From: Magnaporthiopsis rhizophila
Taxonomy: Eukaryota > Ascomycota > Sordariomycetes > Magnaporthales > Magnaporthaceae
Reading direction: 5' to 3'
Length of the DNA stretch: 64,000 nucleotides
NCBI GenBank assembly: GCA_003049465.1
Contig: PYSS01000131.1
Coordinates: forward strand, 1 to 64,000
The notes below the pieces were generated by a model. The model worked only from the letters and a program-made list of their open reading frames with translations. It searched no databases and had not been told where the DNA came from. The translations under genes and the position numbers were made by a program. Positions 1 to 10,395 of the stretch are shown here, piece by piece (the first letter of the stretch is position 1; each line of letters begins with the position of its first letter).

Positions 1-714
1 CAACACAAGGACGCCAGCAGAGTGGAGAGGTCTATTAAACTGTAGGCCATCGGACACTTAAGCTGGCCCCAGAGCGTTGTTGACCTTTGTTCCCCTAGGT
101 TTTTAGCTGGCACCCTTTCCGTATAAACGAACAATAATGTCAGGAGGCCGTGGAGCAGCCCAATGCCGGCTGGGGCGATGGCGATAATCTTTTGGTCGAA
201 AAGATCAGGACGGATATTAAAAAGGACCAGCAAGACGGGGTAGAGGCCAAGGGAGATGATGGCATCCAGTGAAAGTAACGGGATTCGCCATTTCCTTTCG
301 ACCAGCGTACGTTGATGGTAAATAATGGAAGAAGAAACCTACAATTGTATTAGAGTGATCCCAGATTCTATTTTGGAAGGAATTTACATCAAATAAAAAC
401 GAAGTGTAAATGCAAATAGGTCGAATCAGGGAGTGGTGTTGAATGTATATCGAGTGCGCCGGGAATACGAAGGCCAAGATCACGGCGACCACCGCGGCCG
501 CCGCGACCACCAAGAACACGGTCCCCGCGACCTTCACGGCCAACACGATGGAGTATGCGTCAAAGGATTGATACTGAATGGGTGGGCGGAGAAGCAAGTG
601 GATTATTGGCAGCGTAAGGGCCACTGCAGAAAATCCCCAGTTGTTCATCGTGAGGTACCAGTCTCGTTCCAAGTTGAATCTGTTAAATCGGAGCCACGAG
701 GCGGATCGGGTCAT
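1..714 (-). CDS. Multi-pass membrane protein, partial (runs off left edge)
   Basis: Two exons can be joined on the minus strand: 714 to 388, then 338 down past the window edge, around a 49 bp intron (donor GTAAAT at 387, acceptor TTGTAG ending at 339). The intron keeps phase 0 and joins FLFD to VSSSIIYHQRTLVERK, and the second exon stays open to base 1. The visible product is about 220 residues with at least four hydrophobic segments: near residues 25-45, 55-85, 125-145 and 155-175. Basic or polar loops such as HQRTLVERKWR lie between them, so it is probably an integral membrane protein. I do not recognise the family. The start ATG at 714 is the first in frame. It is the only gene in the first 11 kb that shows no obvious break, but its 3' half is outside the window. 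Confidence 0.6.
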
Positions 715-1609
715 TTTATAGCCACGTCAGGCATGGTGCAGCTTGCATAATGCGAGCGAGGGCATAAACAGCGTATGCCTGCGGCTGAGCAGAAAAGCAC
801 TCATTCGGTAGGGTGGCTTTGGGCGACACTCTCCGAGTGACAACCATCAACGCTATAGGACAGGCCCGGAACTGGGATAAGGGGGCGAGGATCATATGTT
901 TGCCAATCCTGGATACGGAAAGCAATCCGCTAAAGATGTGGAAGCGGAGTGACTTGAGTTGACAGACGGGGTATCGCCAACGACAAGGAGGTGGTCGAGA
1001 GGGTCAGCGCAGAGTGGCCGGCCCCCGAAGATTCGATCTTCCATGGACTCGTTAGAGGTGGTAATACCCTTTACCCTTTTTAGTTTCCCGCTGTTGGGGT
1101 GACAGATGGGAAATGGGGAAGCTGTGCAGCATCGCCTGTTGCCATCCCTGCCAGGAGCAGACAGCTTCATCCTATTGGGTGAAAGCAGGCAACCCCAAAG
1201 CGCCAGCTGGCCACCGCTGGGCCCTGGGGTCACACCAGTCCATTCCCGTTAGGGATGGCACTCCATACAGCCTCATTCGAAGGAGCGATCGCGATGCCAG
1301 CGAAAAACAGGGACGGGTGGTCCGGGACGGTAAACAGTCGCAGCCTGGACATGCCTGTTGCATATTAGTGGACAGGGTAGCGTCTGGGGTGCAAGGTATG
1401 AAGAGTGAGAAGAACAGCTCTGGTCCAGGCGGAAATAGAAAGCGCTTAGCGGCAGAGGTTTTTAATAGCTGATGATGGACTTTGATCCCGCATTCTCCTG
1501 CCGGTGAGTAAACTTTCCCGTACGCCTGTTTATCTCTTTCTTCTTCGTCCCCACCGTCACTCGGGGATCTGCTCCTACGATAAGGGTGCCGTCAAGATCG
1601 GAGCCGGCG
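715..1609. other. Intergenic, no supported gene
   Basis: Short overlapping frames occur on both strands here, none with a recognisable motif or a clean start. It includes the upstream region of the membrane-protein gene. Confidence 0.5.
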
Positions 1610-2251
1610 ATGCACATCAGTGACGAGCCGCTGCCGCGCGGCCCCTTTCATCCTGAACCCCTCCAGCTCAAGTCACAGGGCCAGACCGGCGCACGAACGG
1701 ACCCCTACCCGCGCCCCGGACACGGCGAGTCCAGCGGACCCCCGAGCGCAGGTGCAGCCCCTGGGCCAGGCTTGCGAGGAGGGCCGCCATATGCCGAACC
1801 CGACTCTGGCCAGCGAGGCACGATATCCTTCCCACCCAAGGCAGCACCTTCTCCACCCCCATCACCCTTAACCATACCGTCATCAGCACCACGCCCTTTG
1901 CCGGACTCGCAGTTGTCGTCATACACAGCATGGACCGAGCAGCAACAGCTGCAGGGGCGGTATGGGCAGCACAGCCCGAGCTTTCCTAGTCTAGGGGGCC
2001 CAGGTGTAGTGAGAGGGACGGGGCAACAGAGGCAATCGATCTCCCTTTCGCGCATGGGCTCGCCTTTTCAGCACGCGCCTTTTCCACCCCGTCAGATTCC
2101 TCCTCTATCGAGTATACAAAAACTGCCCCCCTACTTTCCATCAGATCCTTTTCGGAATGAGGAGGAGGAGGGACACCATCTCGGGAACCGGAACCGGCAG
2201 GAGGAAGAGGTCGCGCTTGGGTGGGTTTCCGCCTGGTTTCTTTCGGCCTAA
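1610..2251 (+). CDS. Proline/glycine-rich hypothetical protein
   Basis: The ATG at 1610 opens a frame of 213 codons rich in Pro, Ser, Gly and Gln, with an acidic EEEEG stretch near the C-terminus. The composition suggests a disordered protein or the disordered part of a larger one. A possible 3' intron exists (GTGGGT near 2220, CTAAC-like branch, TTCTAG near 2280), but the following exon would close within a few codons. No domain is recognisable. Long open frames also exist on the opposite strand, as expected for GC-rich DNA, so the call rests only on length and composition. It lies among decayed genes and could itself be a remnant. Confidence 0.35.
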   Translation: MHISDEPLPRGPFHPEPLQLKSQGQTGARTDPYPRPGHGESSGPPSAGAAPGPGLRGGPPYAEPDSGQRGTISFPPKAAPSPPPSPLTIPSSAPRPLPDSQLSSYTAWTEQQQLQGRYGQHSPSFPSLGGPGVVRGTGQQRQSISLSRMGSPFQHAPFPPRQIPPLSSIQKLPPYFPSDPFRNEEEEGHHLGNRNRQEEEVALGWVSAWFLSA

Positions 2252-3171
2252 CGATGAACCTCTAAACTCCTCAATTCTAGCTATTAAAATGGATGCCACG
2301 AAACAGAAGGGTTAAGGTCACTTACCATGTCGTCTTCGTATAGGAACTGGCTTCTGGTTGGTTGGAAATGGCTTGGTGCCGGCTTTAAAAGGGATATTGG
2401 TAAAGACTTTGGAAACACGGCGGTGCAAACCGATCAGTCGGGTTAGCCGAGGGATGGTGTAGGGAACAGTTTTGTAAATCCTGGATAGATGGGGGTTTCG
2501 AGGTTTTATACAGTAGTGATAAGGAAATTGCCAGGTCGCAAAACAAAACTTTCTATTTTCCCAGCCTTCGGAACACTGCGACTTGCATGCGCAGCGGCGG
2601 CCAAGTAACGGGGCGCCTGCATTATGCCAGGCTCTGCATACCTTTTATCACAGCTCGACAGCTGCTAGCCAACGGATCCGGAACTCTTCCTGGTTTAGCG
2701 TAGGAGCCAGCTGGCAGCTTGTGCTGGTGTTGTGATGTCAGGCTACAGCGGCGGTAATAAACCGGGCGTTCGCTACTGATGGCGCCAACTGGGACTCCTT
2801 GTCCCCGGAGCTGTTGGGTTGCTTGGATTGTGGTCGGTCTCGTAGCCCCGGGTGTCCCTTGAAAAGCCGGACCCTTGACTATCGCCCATGCCCATGCACT
2901 CGGTGCTCCCCCTCGATCGACTGCTATGCGTTTGTTTTGCCTTCTTGGACCTGACGCAGCAAGTGGAATGGGAGCAGCATGACAGGGCAGCTTCGTTGCA
3001 ACAGGCCAGGGAATGTCAACACTTTAATCCACCTGCTGCAGACCAAACCACACAGTCGGGCTGCATTGAACCTGCGGCGGCATGTCCGCCCGCTGCATGG
3101 TTTGCTCTAGTCCGCGCCCTCAGCTCGTGCTGCTGCTGTTGCTGTTGCTGCTGCTGTTGCGGCAGGAGAGA
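2252..3171. other. Intergenic with decayed sequence
   Basis: No supported gene. A CTG/TTG triplet-rich tract lies at about 3130-3160. On the minus strand it reads as a run of glutamines directly downstream of the Cys-rich relic, so it may be part of the same former gene. Confidence 0.4.
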
Positions 3172-3327
3172 TCAGGCGCCGGCGCAGTTGCGGCAGGCCT
3201 TGACCATGCAGAACCTGCACTGCCAGATGTAGGCCCTGGGGCCATCGTGGCAGAAACCGCAATGCCACTAGAGCAAGGTGGTGTCGGACTTGATAAGGTC
3301 CCAAACGTGGTTGCACTTGTTTGCCAT
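3172..3327 (-). pseudogene. Relic of fungal Cys-rich zinc-binding domain
   Basis: On the minus strand the frame starting at the ATG at 3327 reads KCNHVWDLIKSDTTLL, then an in-frame TAG (3268-3270), then WHCGFCHDGP, IWQCRFCMVKACRNC and a TGA. The pattern CxxxW..., WHCxxCHxGP, CxxC, CxxC resembles the Cys/His-rich terminal domain of many uncharacterised fungal proteins, presumably zinc-binding. TAG is one C-to-T step from CAG, the kind of change RIP makes. After the TGA the same frame continues into a glutamine run. Nothing upstream looks like the rest of such a protein, so I call it an isolated, inactivated fragment. The family resemblance is from memory. Confidence 0.5.
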
Positions 3328-3658
3328 TGTTTGCTGTTTTTTTTTTCTATTTCGTCAGCCCTTAAGCAGCTGGGTAAGCGCAGGGCGGAAAAAAAATCAG
3401 ACCGTTTGCCTTTGCCTAAGGGATCAGTTATAAGGGAAATAGGCAGTTGATAAGGGTAAGGCTAGCAAAAAGAAGGATGCCTTTGGTGTGTCGAGGGTCG
3501 AACGGAGGGGCGCAATGGAGAAGGAAAAAGTACCGAGCCCAAGGGAACCGCTCGGCAAACGCCTTATATAGGTACAAACCTGGAGGACGCACATGGCTCA
3601 AAAGGGCCTGGGCTCTTTTGTATGTACAGGACAAAGACAAAAACAATATCCAGACCTG

Positions 3659-3868
3659 CTTTAAGTCGATTCCTAGTTTGGTCAGTGAATTCTTGGAGCG
3701 CCGCAGGTCGACCTTGGAAACGTAGGAAACGCCACCCAGCATGCCGTCCGAATCGGCGCTGACGGCCTCCCAGTATTGTCTGCCATCGTTTGTGTTGATG
3801 AGCGAGTCTGGCGCCTGCACAGGGGCCGAGTTTGCCGGGGGTGGCGGTGGCCAGGGGGGAAAGAGATT
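3659..3868 (-). pseudogene. N-terminal fragment of alpha-N-terminal protein methyltransferase (NTM1/METTL11 type)
   Basis: The minus-strand frame reads a Pro-rich lead, then APDSLINTNDGRQYWEAV, DGMLGG and VSKVDLRRSKNSLTKLGI. The YW...DGMLGG...D(L/I)xxS..FL signature is the N-terminal substrate/SAM-side region of the NTM1 family, which methylates the N-terminal alpha-amine of proteins carrying an X-Pro-Lys motif. The piece ends at GIDLK. The SAM-binding motif that should follow (GAGIGRIT-like), and all later motifs, are absent downstream, even allowing for an intron. No ATG lies close upstream in frame. It is therefore a truncated fragment of about 65 codons. Decay is also suggested by KNSL where family members usually have a Phe. 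Confidence 0.55.
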
Positions 3869-4135
3869 TGAGCTTGGCTTTTTTTTCTTTGTTTCAGGCG
3901 GGGAGAAATCGAAAAAGAATTAGATGCTCGTGTGGACGAGCTGATGGTGGTGGTAGATTTGACAGGACAGTGGCGCCTTGTGTAAACGTCTTTCGTCTTT
4001 CCCCGTGCGGCATGCAGTGAGCCTCCGGCCCCCATCAGCGTCTATGGCGCGCCGTTGAGGCACAGGAGCTTGATGCGGACGAGGCCAAGATGCCAAGAGA
4101 GTGACGGGCCGGAGAAGGCTGTGATAGGCCAGGCT

Positions 4136-4288
4136 AGGTCTCGATGGAAAAAGGCCGACGAGTTTAGAAAGATGCTGCTAGACGCGAAGGCACCCCACAT
4201 CACCGCCGTAGACGTCGCGACCCTAGTTGAGAAGATGGGTGATGGATCCCTGACCGCAGTGCAAGTGATGACGACATTCTGCAATCGT
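4136..4288 (+). pseudogene. N-terminal fragment of an amidase-signature enzyme
   Basis: Within a longer plus-strand frame, the stretch RSRWKKADEFRKMLLDAK, ITAVDVATLVEKMGDGSLTA and VQVMTTFCNR matches the N-terminal helices of fungal amidases (acetamidase/AmdS-like). There, a leader W...K is followed by L..K...G.LT...V...F..RA. The homologous part is about 51 codons and ends where the family would continue with the helix leading to the catalytic Lys. The Lys and the Ser-Ser of the Ser-cisSer-Lys triad, and the Gly/Ser-rich signature, do not appear downstream. No matching continuation lies in the next kilobase. This is a truncated gene remnant in plus orientation, and only the family assignment depends on memory. 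Confidence 0.5.
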
Positions 4289-5508
4289 GTTAGGGATTGC
4301 ACGTCAGCTTGTAAGAGTGGCTGGCTCCTGAAAGGGGTTTCGGGGAACGCCAATGCGGTCTGGCATGATGCTGTCCCCCGGGTGCAGGAACGTTGGCACC
4401 CGGTGTCTTGGGCGCTGCTTCCGTCCACATCGTTTCTGCTATCGCGGTAGTAACTGCTGGGGGCGCCGTCACCGGCCTAATTGTGTAGTGAGGCACACCT
4501 CTAGGGTTCCTGCCAGGGCCTGGAAGAGATAGTCGGACAGACGTACCCTTCCCCAGCCAGGTATTGCCCAGGGGCGGACTAATGAAGTCTACCCCATGCC
4601 GTAGCATAAAAACCCACGGGCTAGGATTGGCTACCGACTTTCAAAGTACTAGGTACTCAAAGCGGGGACTGCGACGGTCGAGTCTGCTCTAAAAGGAGAT
4701 GCCGGGTAAGCGCCTCCCCCCACTCGTCTTTCATCATCTTCCTGTATTATGGCTCCGGGTATCATGTCAAATCTGGACTGGCGCTGACTGCTCTGTTACC
4801 CCCTACCAGCATCGGGAGAATCGCCAAAGGTTCCCTTCTGAACATCGCCAAAAACGGGGCGTGGTAGAGCCCATCGCCAAGTCCACAGCCTCCCTGGGGC
4901 AAGCGCGCATATTGTCAGCCGAGCCCGGAAGTCCGTCGCGTTTGACCTCACGAGAACAATGTCCACCCTCGGTCATCTTTTGGATTAATTCGATACCCGC
5001 TTCCGCACTGTGAGCACAGTCTTGGGCTGGGGGCCGCCGTTCTAAAGTCTCAGGCCGGGCCCAGCGGCCCAAATCACCCGGGCTACCGGCCACGGCTTCC
5101 ATGGGCGGTACCCAGATATGTGCGGGGACCCGGGTATCCTGAGAGCCTCAGTTGAAGGCTCACTTGTACTCGACGGCCGCGGAGACCGACTACGCCCGGC
5201 ACCACAGGGACGGCCGATTCTTGCAATAAGGGCACCCGTCACGGCAGCACCGGCACCGACGCTGCCGGCACTCGCTCAGCAGAAAACACCCGACGGGAAT
5301 TTCCTCTACGCGTCAAGCTTGGGCGAAGGTTGACATGGCGCGGCTAAAATTACCCCACGGTAGGGTGACACTGCGCCTAGTGATTCGCTAGAAGCCTCTG
5401 TTAGAAGTTGTGGGTTCAGCCGACGTGACGACCATAGCCAGCCGGCATTCCCCAAATCCTCGACAACCCAGAGTACAGGACGCCGCATTCCCCTCCGTCC
5501 TTGTCGTC
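4289..5508. other. Intergenic / unassigned decayed sequence
   Basis: There is no supported gene. A plus-strand frame near 4385-4485 ends in a hydrophobic stretch (ASVHIVSAIAVVTAGGAV...) and a TAG, which could be a lost transmembrane tail. Another near 4810 reads SIGRIAKGSLLNIAKNGAW before TAG. Neither can be connected to anything. Confidence 0.3.
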
Positions 5509-7006
5509 ATGGCCCGCATTCAAGATCAACCCGCTCCCGAGCGCGCCGAACGCAATCGCCCAAGTTCCTCTACACTTGAAGAAACGCGGGCTGCACAGGT
5601 GTGTTTTCTGTCCATGCGTTGGAGTCGATCATAAGCTATCTAACTGTTCACAGCATGAACTGGTGCCCGCCCAAAGCAGAGGCCGCAAACGCAAGCAGTC
5701 GGTTGACGACACTCCTAAGCACAGCCCGACCCAGGACAGCAGCGACAACGGACACCCCACACGCTCGCTGCTGAGACTGCGTTCGGCAAGCCAGTGATTG
5801 GCAGCGATGGCCCCACGCAGACTCACCCGACTGCTTTCTGGGCTGAGGAGGGGCGCTGGCCAAAGGAACTGTTCCAGCCGGAAGATGATGCCTCGGAGAT
5901 GGTTCGCCCACCTGCGCGGAAGAAATCCTCGTCCAGCAAGCGATCCAGCTCTGCCATTTCCTCAACAGCCAGCGATCAAAGTCCGCGAGAGGAAAAGAGC
6001 GCACCATACCGAGACAAGTCTTACGAGACTCTACTCGAGGTCAAAGGCAGCTATATGACCGAGTACCACTTGGATCTGGCCGACGCCACCCGGGCTATCT
6101 GCCTGTCTCTCCTCGAAAGGACGCAGCCGGTTCCCGGCGACACACTTTTCCGGGACGACATTTTCAAAACCACGTGCCAGACGATACACAATAAAAACGA
6201 GGCGCGAATTATGCAAGATATCACTCGACTCATTGTTCCTTCGGCCGAGAGTTTTGCCATATTCGGTGCAAAGCACCTCGATATACTGGTTGAAAGCGTC
6301 AACGAAGGGTGGAACAATTCGGTGCCCTTTACCAGTCCCAGTCAGTCATCGTCCCCAGCCCGACTACTCCGTCGGCTTTAAATGAGATGCATTTACTGGG
6401 GACCAGATTGCCAAATTGTCGCCATTTATCGGCAACTCTCTCTTTGGGAACCAGTCCTTTTTTATGGCCACGTACTACAAATACTTCCCTTTCCTGACGT
6501 GTGAAGTGAAGTGCGGTTCTCTCGACATCGCAGACCGCCAAAACGCCCACAGCATGACCCTTGCGGTGCGGGCTATCGTCGAACTCTTCCGGACCGTAAA
6601 GCGTGAGAGTGAAATTCATCGGCAAATTCTCGCCTTCTCATTCTCGCACAACGATAGCTCTGTAAGGATTTACGGCCACTACCCCGTAATAAATGGGAAG
6701 GATACGGAATACTATCGCCGCCCAATCCGCAAATTCGACTTTACAGAGTCCGACGGCAAAAACGTCTACGACACCTGGATGCCCGCTCATTTCGAAAACA
6801 TCTGCTCCGCCATTGACCAATTGCCATCGGAGTTGGATTTCGTTGTTCCGCTGCTTTCTGGGGCAACAGGGCTTTCCCAGGAGGTAGGGTCCTTGCTGCG
6901 GTCGGATGCCGGCTCCGTTTCAGAGCCTATCGAACAGGACGTTCAATTGAGCAGCGCTGAGCAGCCAAGGCCAACTCTAGACACCTCATTACAGGGCCAG
7001 GAATGA
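5509..7006 (+). pseudogene. DUF7924-family gene, inactivated
   Basis: The start is ATG at 5509. A 5' intron (GTGTGT at about 5600 to a CACAG acceptor at about 5654, CTAAC branch) joins the N-terminus to a basic linker. The body then reads PREEKSAPYRDKSYETLL, FRDDIF..., EARIMQDITRLIVPSAESFA and SVNEGWNNSVPF, followed in another frame by PQPDYSVGFK. After that comes a TGA at 6383-6385, with the frame resuming directly as DAFTGDQIAKLSPFIG, SFFMATYYKYFPFLTCEVK, DRQNAHSMTLAVRAIVELF and VRIYGHYPVI. I recognise this as the fungal DUF7924 family. Lesions: a frame change near 5794, a +1 shift near 6340, a TGA where the family has Arg (CGA to TGA is one step), and about nine residues missing between FDFTESDGK and NVYDTW. 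The E-x-K of CEVK suggests, as inference only, a PD-(D/E)xK nuclease-like fold. Confidence 0.75.
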
Positions 7007-9260
7007 CGAAGAGAGCAGGATTCGTTTGGGTGTCAAGATGTTATGATAGTTTGTTAATACGTATTCTTGGGAACGGCTGATTATGTACAGCCATTACTAT
7101 AGGCGCGAATAACATTACGAGAGGATTCCCTGTAGGCACTTCGTAATACCAAACCATAGCTAAACGATCCGTACCGCTTACCCATTCCCTTACAGAAAGA
7201 CAGACGAGTATGCTGCTGGCACGCGATGGCGGCTGTCCAAATGCGTGTGAGGCCATCAAGCCGTCTGGAAAGCCCATCATACCAGAGATTAGAGGCGCGT
7301 TTCCTGGAGGGAAGCCGCTGCCGTCCGTATCGCCACGGTGAACATAAACAGCTTGTGGGCTGGACGAAAACGTACTGTGCAAGGTGGAACGACTACTGGC
7401 GCTCCTCGGTTCAGATAACCGACAACGGTAAGATCGAGGTGGAAACGGATTACATCGCGGCATCTTGTCCTGTTCCTCCCAGATACTGACAAGGCCAAGC
7501 AGGTCTTCCCGGTGGGCGCGGTTTCATCCCCCCGTTTCTCCGTATGCTGCAGTCTTTCCGGGCAAGTTCTCCCATTCGCGTGGTGCGAAGGGGCCAAAAG
7601 CGCCCGCAGCTGTGGCGGCGGCCCTGCACAGCCTCGCAAGCATCCATCTCTGGGCCAGCCACATCGTTTACAGCCAAGGAACCAGACTCTCCAACTATCA
7701 CTGACACCAAGAAGCACAAGAGGTAGAAATACTGGCAAAAGAATTCTTCGGCAGGCTTTACGAGGTGACTCCACCAAGCAGCATCTCTGCTGAGCCATGG
7801 ACAAGTCCTGTCCTTGGAAGCGACCCAACTGGATGCTGACTGACAGAGAATATTCCAAGAGTTATTCCCCTCTTCCACCGTTAGTTCCTTTTCCCCGTCG
7901 TTTCTCGCTAGGCCGAGCCCGGTTCCAAATAGTCACCTAGTCGATCCAAGAGCAATAGAACAGGCTACAAGAGCTCTCCACGCGAGCAAGAACAAGAACA
8001 ATCATTGCCCTTTCAGTCATTCTCCATAAGACACCACCAGTTTGCCAGGAAACAGAATGCAGACAGGCCTTCCAGTTTTGTGAAGGAGTCCCGTCTTCGC
8101 TTGATCATTTGCTGCCTTTTTGCTGACGCGGATGAGGCCTGCAGATCCCACCTCTGAATATCCCGCCACGCTACCTTGCCGGGACAATATCGAAACCTAC
8201 CTATCGCCTCTCAGTCTTTAATGCTCCTCCCTCCAATTGACCAGAGGACTTCCAACCGCGGCTCTCTCTCTATATAGCCACAGCCACAGACATCGCCAAC
8301 TCCTCCTAGCGGTGGGCCACGGACAGGAAACACGCTGCGGACTTTCAAGATGACCATCATGCCCTGCCCCTGTCCAACTCTGCCATTATATTTTCCAAGT
8401 CGGCTCCCATGTGTCGCATCACCAAATCTTAAGTGTCCGGCAACCCACGCCAGGAACAACGGTACCCATCGCTGCTAGCTATGATTTCGCAGCTTGGTCC
8501 ATCCTATAACAGGGTGAACGCGTCATTGTCGTGAGGATCTACAAGCTTGCTTCCGAGGTACCGAGTCCAGCCCATCAGGCCCTACGGGTGAGAAGACCGT
8601 TTTGAGCAGCAAGCGTCTCCGGTGGCCCGTAGGCAGTGGCCCAGGTGTGACCGCAGACGCACACATGTATCCCAACGCACCTGATTGGCTGCTAACATGT
8701 TCGAAACGCGCACCACCCATCGATCCGCTCCCGGCTCGCTGTCGCCGCCGAGGCCGGCGGCATGAGCGTCCAGGCATCCCCACCCGGCATACAAAGATCC
8801 CCCTGTTCGTTCACATTTCCGGCCTCTGGACCAGCATTGTACGACCATCAGCCTCAGTTCTCCGTCACTGTCACACAAGACCAGGGTCTGCATGTATAGC
8901 CACGGTTCCCGCACCGGCCACTCCGTGCGTGGCCTTTATAAATGGCCCCCTGGGCCATGGTATCCTCAGGAAATTCTGCTTCCTTTAGGATCTTTTAAGC
9001 CCCTAGGAAGATTATTACACAATACAGAGATCCACCTTCCAAGCTGGTATTAACCCTTGTTACAAATAATCTTTTTGCAACTCAGGACATCGCCGTCGCC
9101 TATTTGTCGACACCCCATATCATCCTCCCTCCTAAGCTCTGGCCGGGTGGTGCATTTAGCAACCCACTCCTTTTAGCGAATAAAGCCCTGGGGCTACACC
9201 TAACTGCCACTGGTGTTCTCGAACGGGTAAAGCGAGAGGGGCAAAAAGGGAGCCACCACC
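7007..9260. other. Gene-free decayed stretch
   Basis: No gene is supported over 2.2 kb. Isolated coding-like pieces occur: plus strand near 7210-7310 (a frame ending KPSGKPIIPEIRGAFPGGK before a TGA) and near 7510-7700 (LHSLASIHLWASHIVY). They have no start, no continuation and no family that I recognise. 7900-9100 shows nothing. Confidence 0.4.
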
Positions 9261-9559
9261 ATGCCCAGACACGCCGAGCTTGGCGCGATCGTTTGTCAGC
9301 TCCGACGAAGCCTTGAGGAACAACGCCAAGGAGTGTCCACGAAGTTCTCAACCAAACAATCCTCGAGGTCCTGCGCGCACTTGAGAGATTGAGTCAGACC
9401 TTGGGTAGGCAACCCGGCAACGCAGCTGCAGCTCCTCCTGTCGAAAAACAGGTTCGAGACGAAATAAAAGCGATCAACGAGCGAGGACCTGAGACCCTGC
9501 AGGGTCACTCGAGCGAGGGAGCTTCCACCGGAACAAGGACGAAGGCGCGAGACAGAAAA
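9261..9559 (+). pseudogene. Short helical ORF with apparent 2-nt GT insertion
   Basis: An ATG in good context (CCACCATGCC) at 9261 opens a frame reading HAELGAIVCQLRRSLEEQRQG. It then goes out of frame. Removing one GT from the GTGT at 9333-9336 would restore a continuous helix-rich frame: HEVLNQTILEVLRALERLSQ, then a Gln/Ala/Pro linker and VEKQVRDEIKAINERGPETL. The heptad-like Leu/Ile spacing predicts an amphipathic helix or coiled coil of about 60 residues. Frame loss by a dinucleotide slip is my inference; a sequencing error would look the same. The fragment fades out near 9560. It resembles a short N-terminal helical domain rather than a whole enzyme, and no family is claimed. Confidence 0.4.
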
Positions 9560-9566
9560 GTCATAG

Positions 9567-10395
9567 TCATGGGTGTTGGTGGCAGGGGCCGGCTTGTCTG
9601 CGGTCGGCGAAGGTGGTCGGGCCGAGCGGAAAGCCGTCCAGGCCGGCCATGTCTGCAGGCGGGGTCGCGTTCGCGGCGACAAAGGGCCTTTCGTCACCGC
9701 TGCCGACAGTCGTGGCCTCAGATTCCAGCCGGGGGTGCGTCGTCCCGTCGGGCCCAGTACTTCCCCTCGAAGACGTGGACGACGAGACGGAAGCGGCACC
9801 GTCCTGCCTGCCCAACTCCCACTGGGACCTCAGGAGGTGCTGCCGGTTGTGTTGGTGCACGCCGCTGCTCGCCTTCGATACGGGCGACAGCAGCAGGTCC
9901 TCAAAGCCGGGCGCGATCGGGTCCTGCGCCATTCCGTACGGGCAGGGCCCGGCGGTGGACGGCCCTGATCCGGCCGTTGCCGCATCGCTGGCGGCCAGCC
10001 CAGACCATGCTTGGGGAAAGACCTGGTTCTGCTGCGGGGCGGAGGATGCGGGATGTGCGGATAAGCGCCGGCACTGTCGAGGACGTCCTGGGATTGCTGC
10101 GGCTGCTACTATTGCGTTGAAAACGGCGGCGACGACCGTGACGGTGGTAGTTGTGGGTGCTGCTGCTGTTATGGTTGTTAGCCTGCTGGTAAACGACAAG
10201 CGCGAACGTGGTGTCTGCAAACTCTGCCAAGGCAAGCGGGTCGATGGTGCCGTCAAGGTCCGCGGTCGACATGGTGCCGTGGGCTCCCGGCACGAACAGC
10301 GACGAAAGGGGCCCACCAGCGGCAGCGCCGGACCCGTGGCCATCGGCGGGAAACTGCCGCCGCCCACCGTGCCTCTGCGACAGGGAGGGGATCAT
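9567..10395 (-). pseudogene. GC-rich minus-strand coding remnant, low complexity
   Basis: Two overlapping minus-strand frames look like halves of one protein. One starts with ATG at 10395 (MIPSLSQRHGGRRQ..., TADLDGTIDPLALAEFADTT) and runs to 9901. The other continues after a frame change with NQVFPQAWSGLAA..., DPIAPGFEDLLLSPVSK and Ser/Gly-rich sequence to 9567. No domain is recognised; the composition (Ser, Gly, Ala, His/Asn repeats) suits a disordered regulatory protein. Because the opposite strand is also open for 300 codons, strand choice is uncertain. A simple intron linking the two frames is not obvious, so I treat it as broken. Confidence 0.3.
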
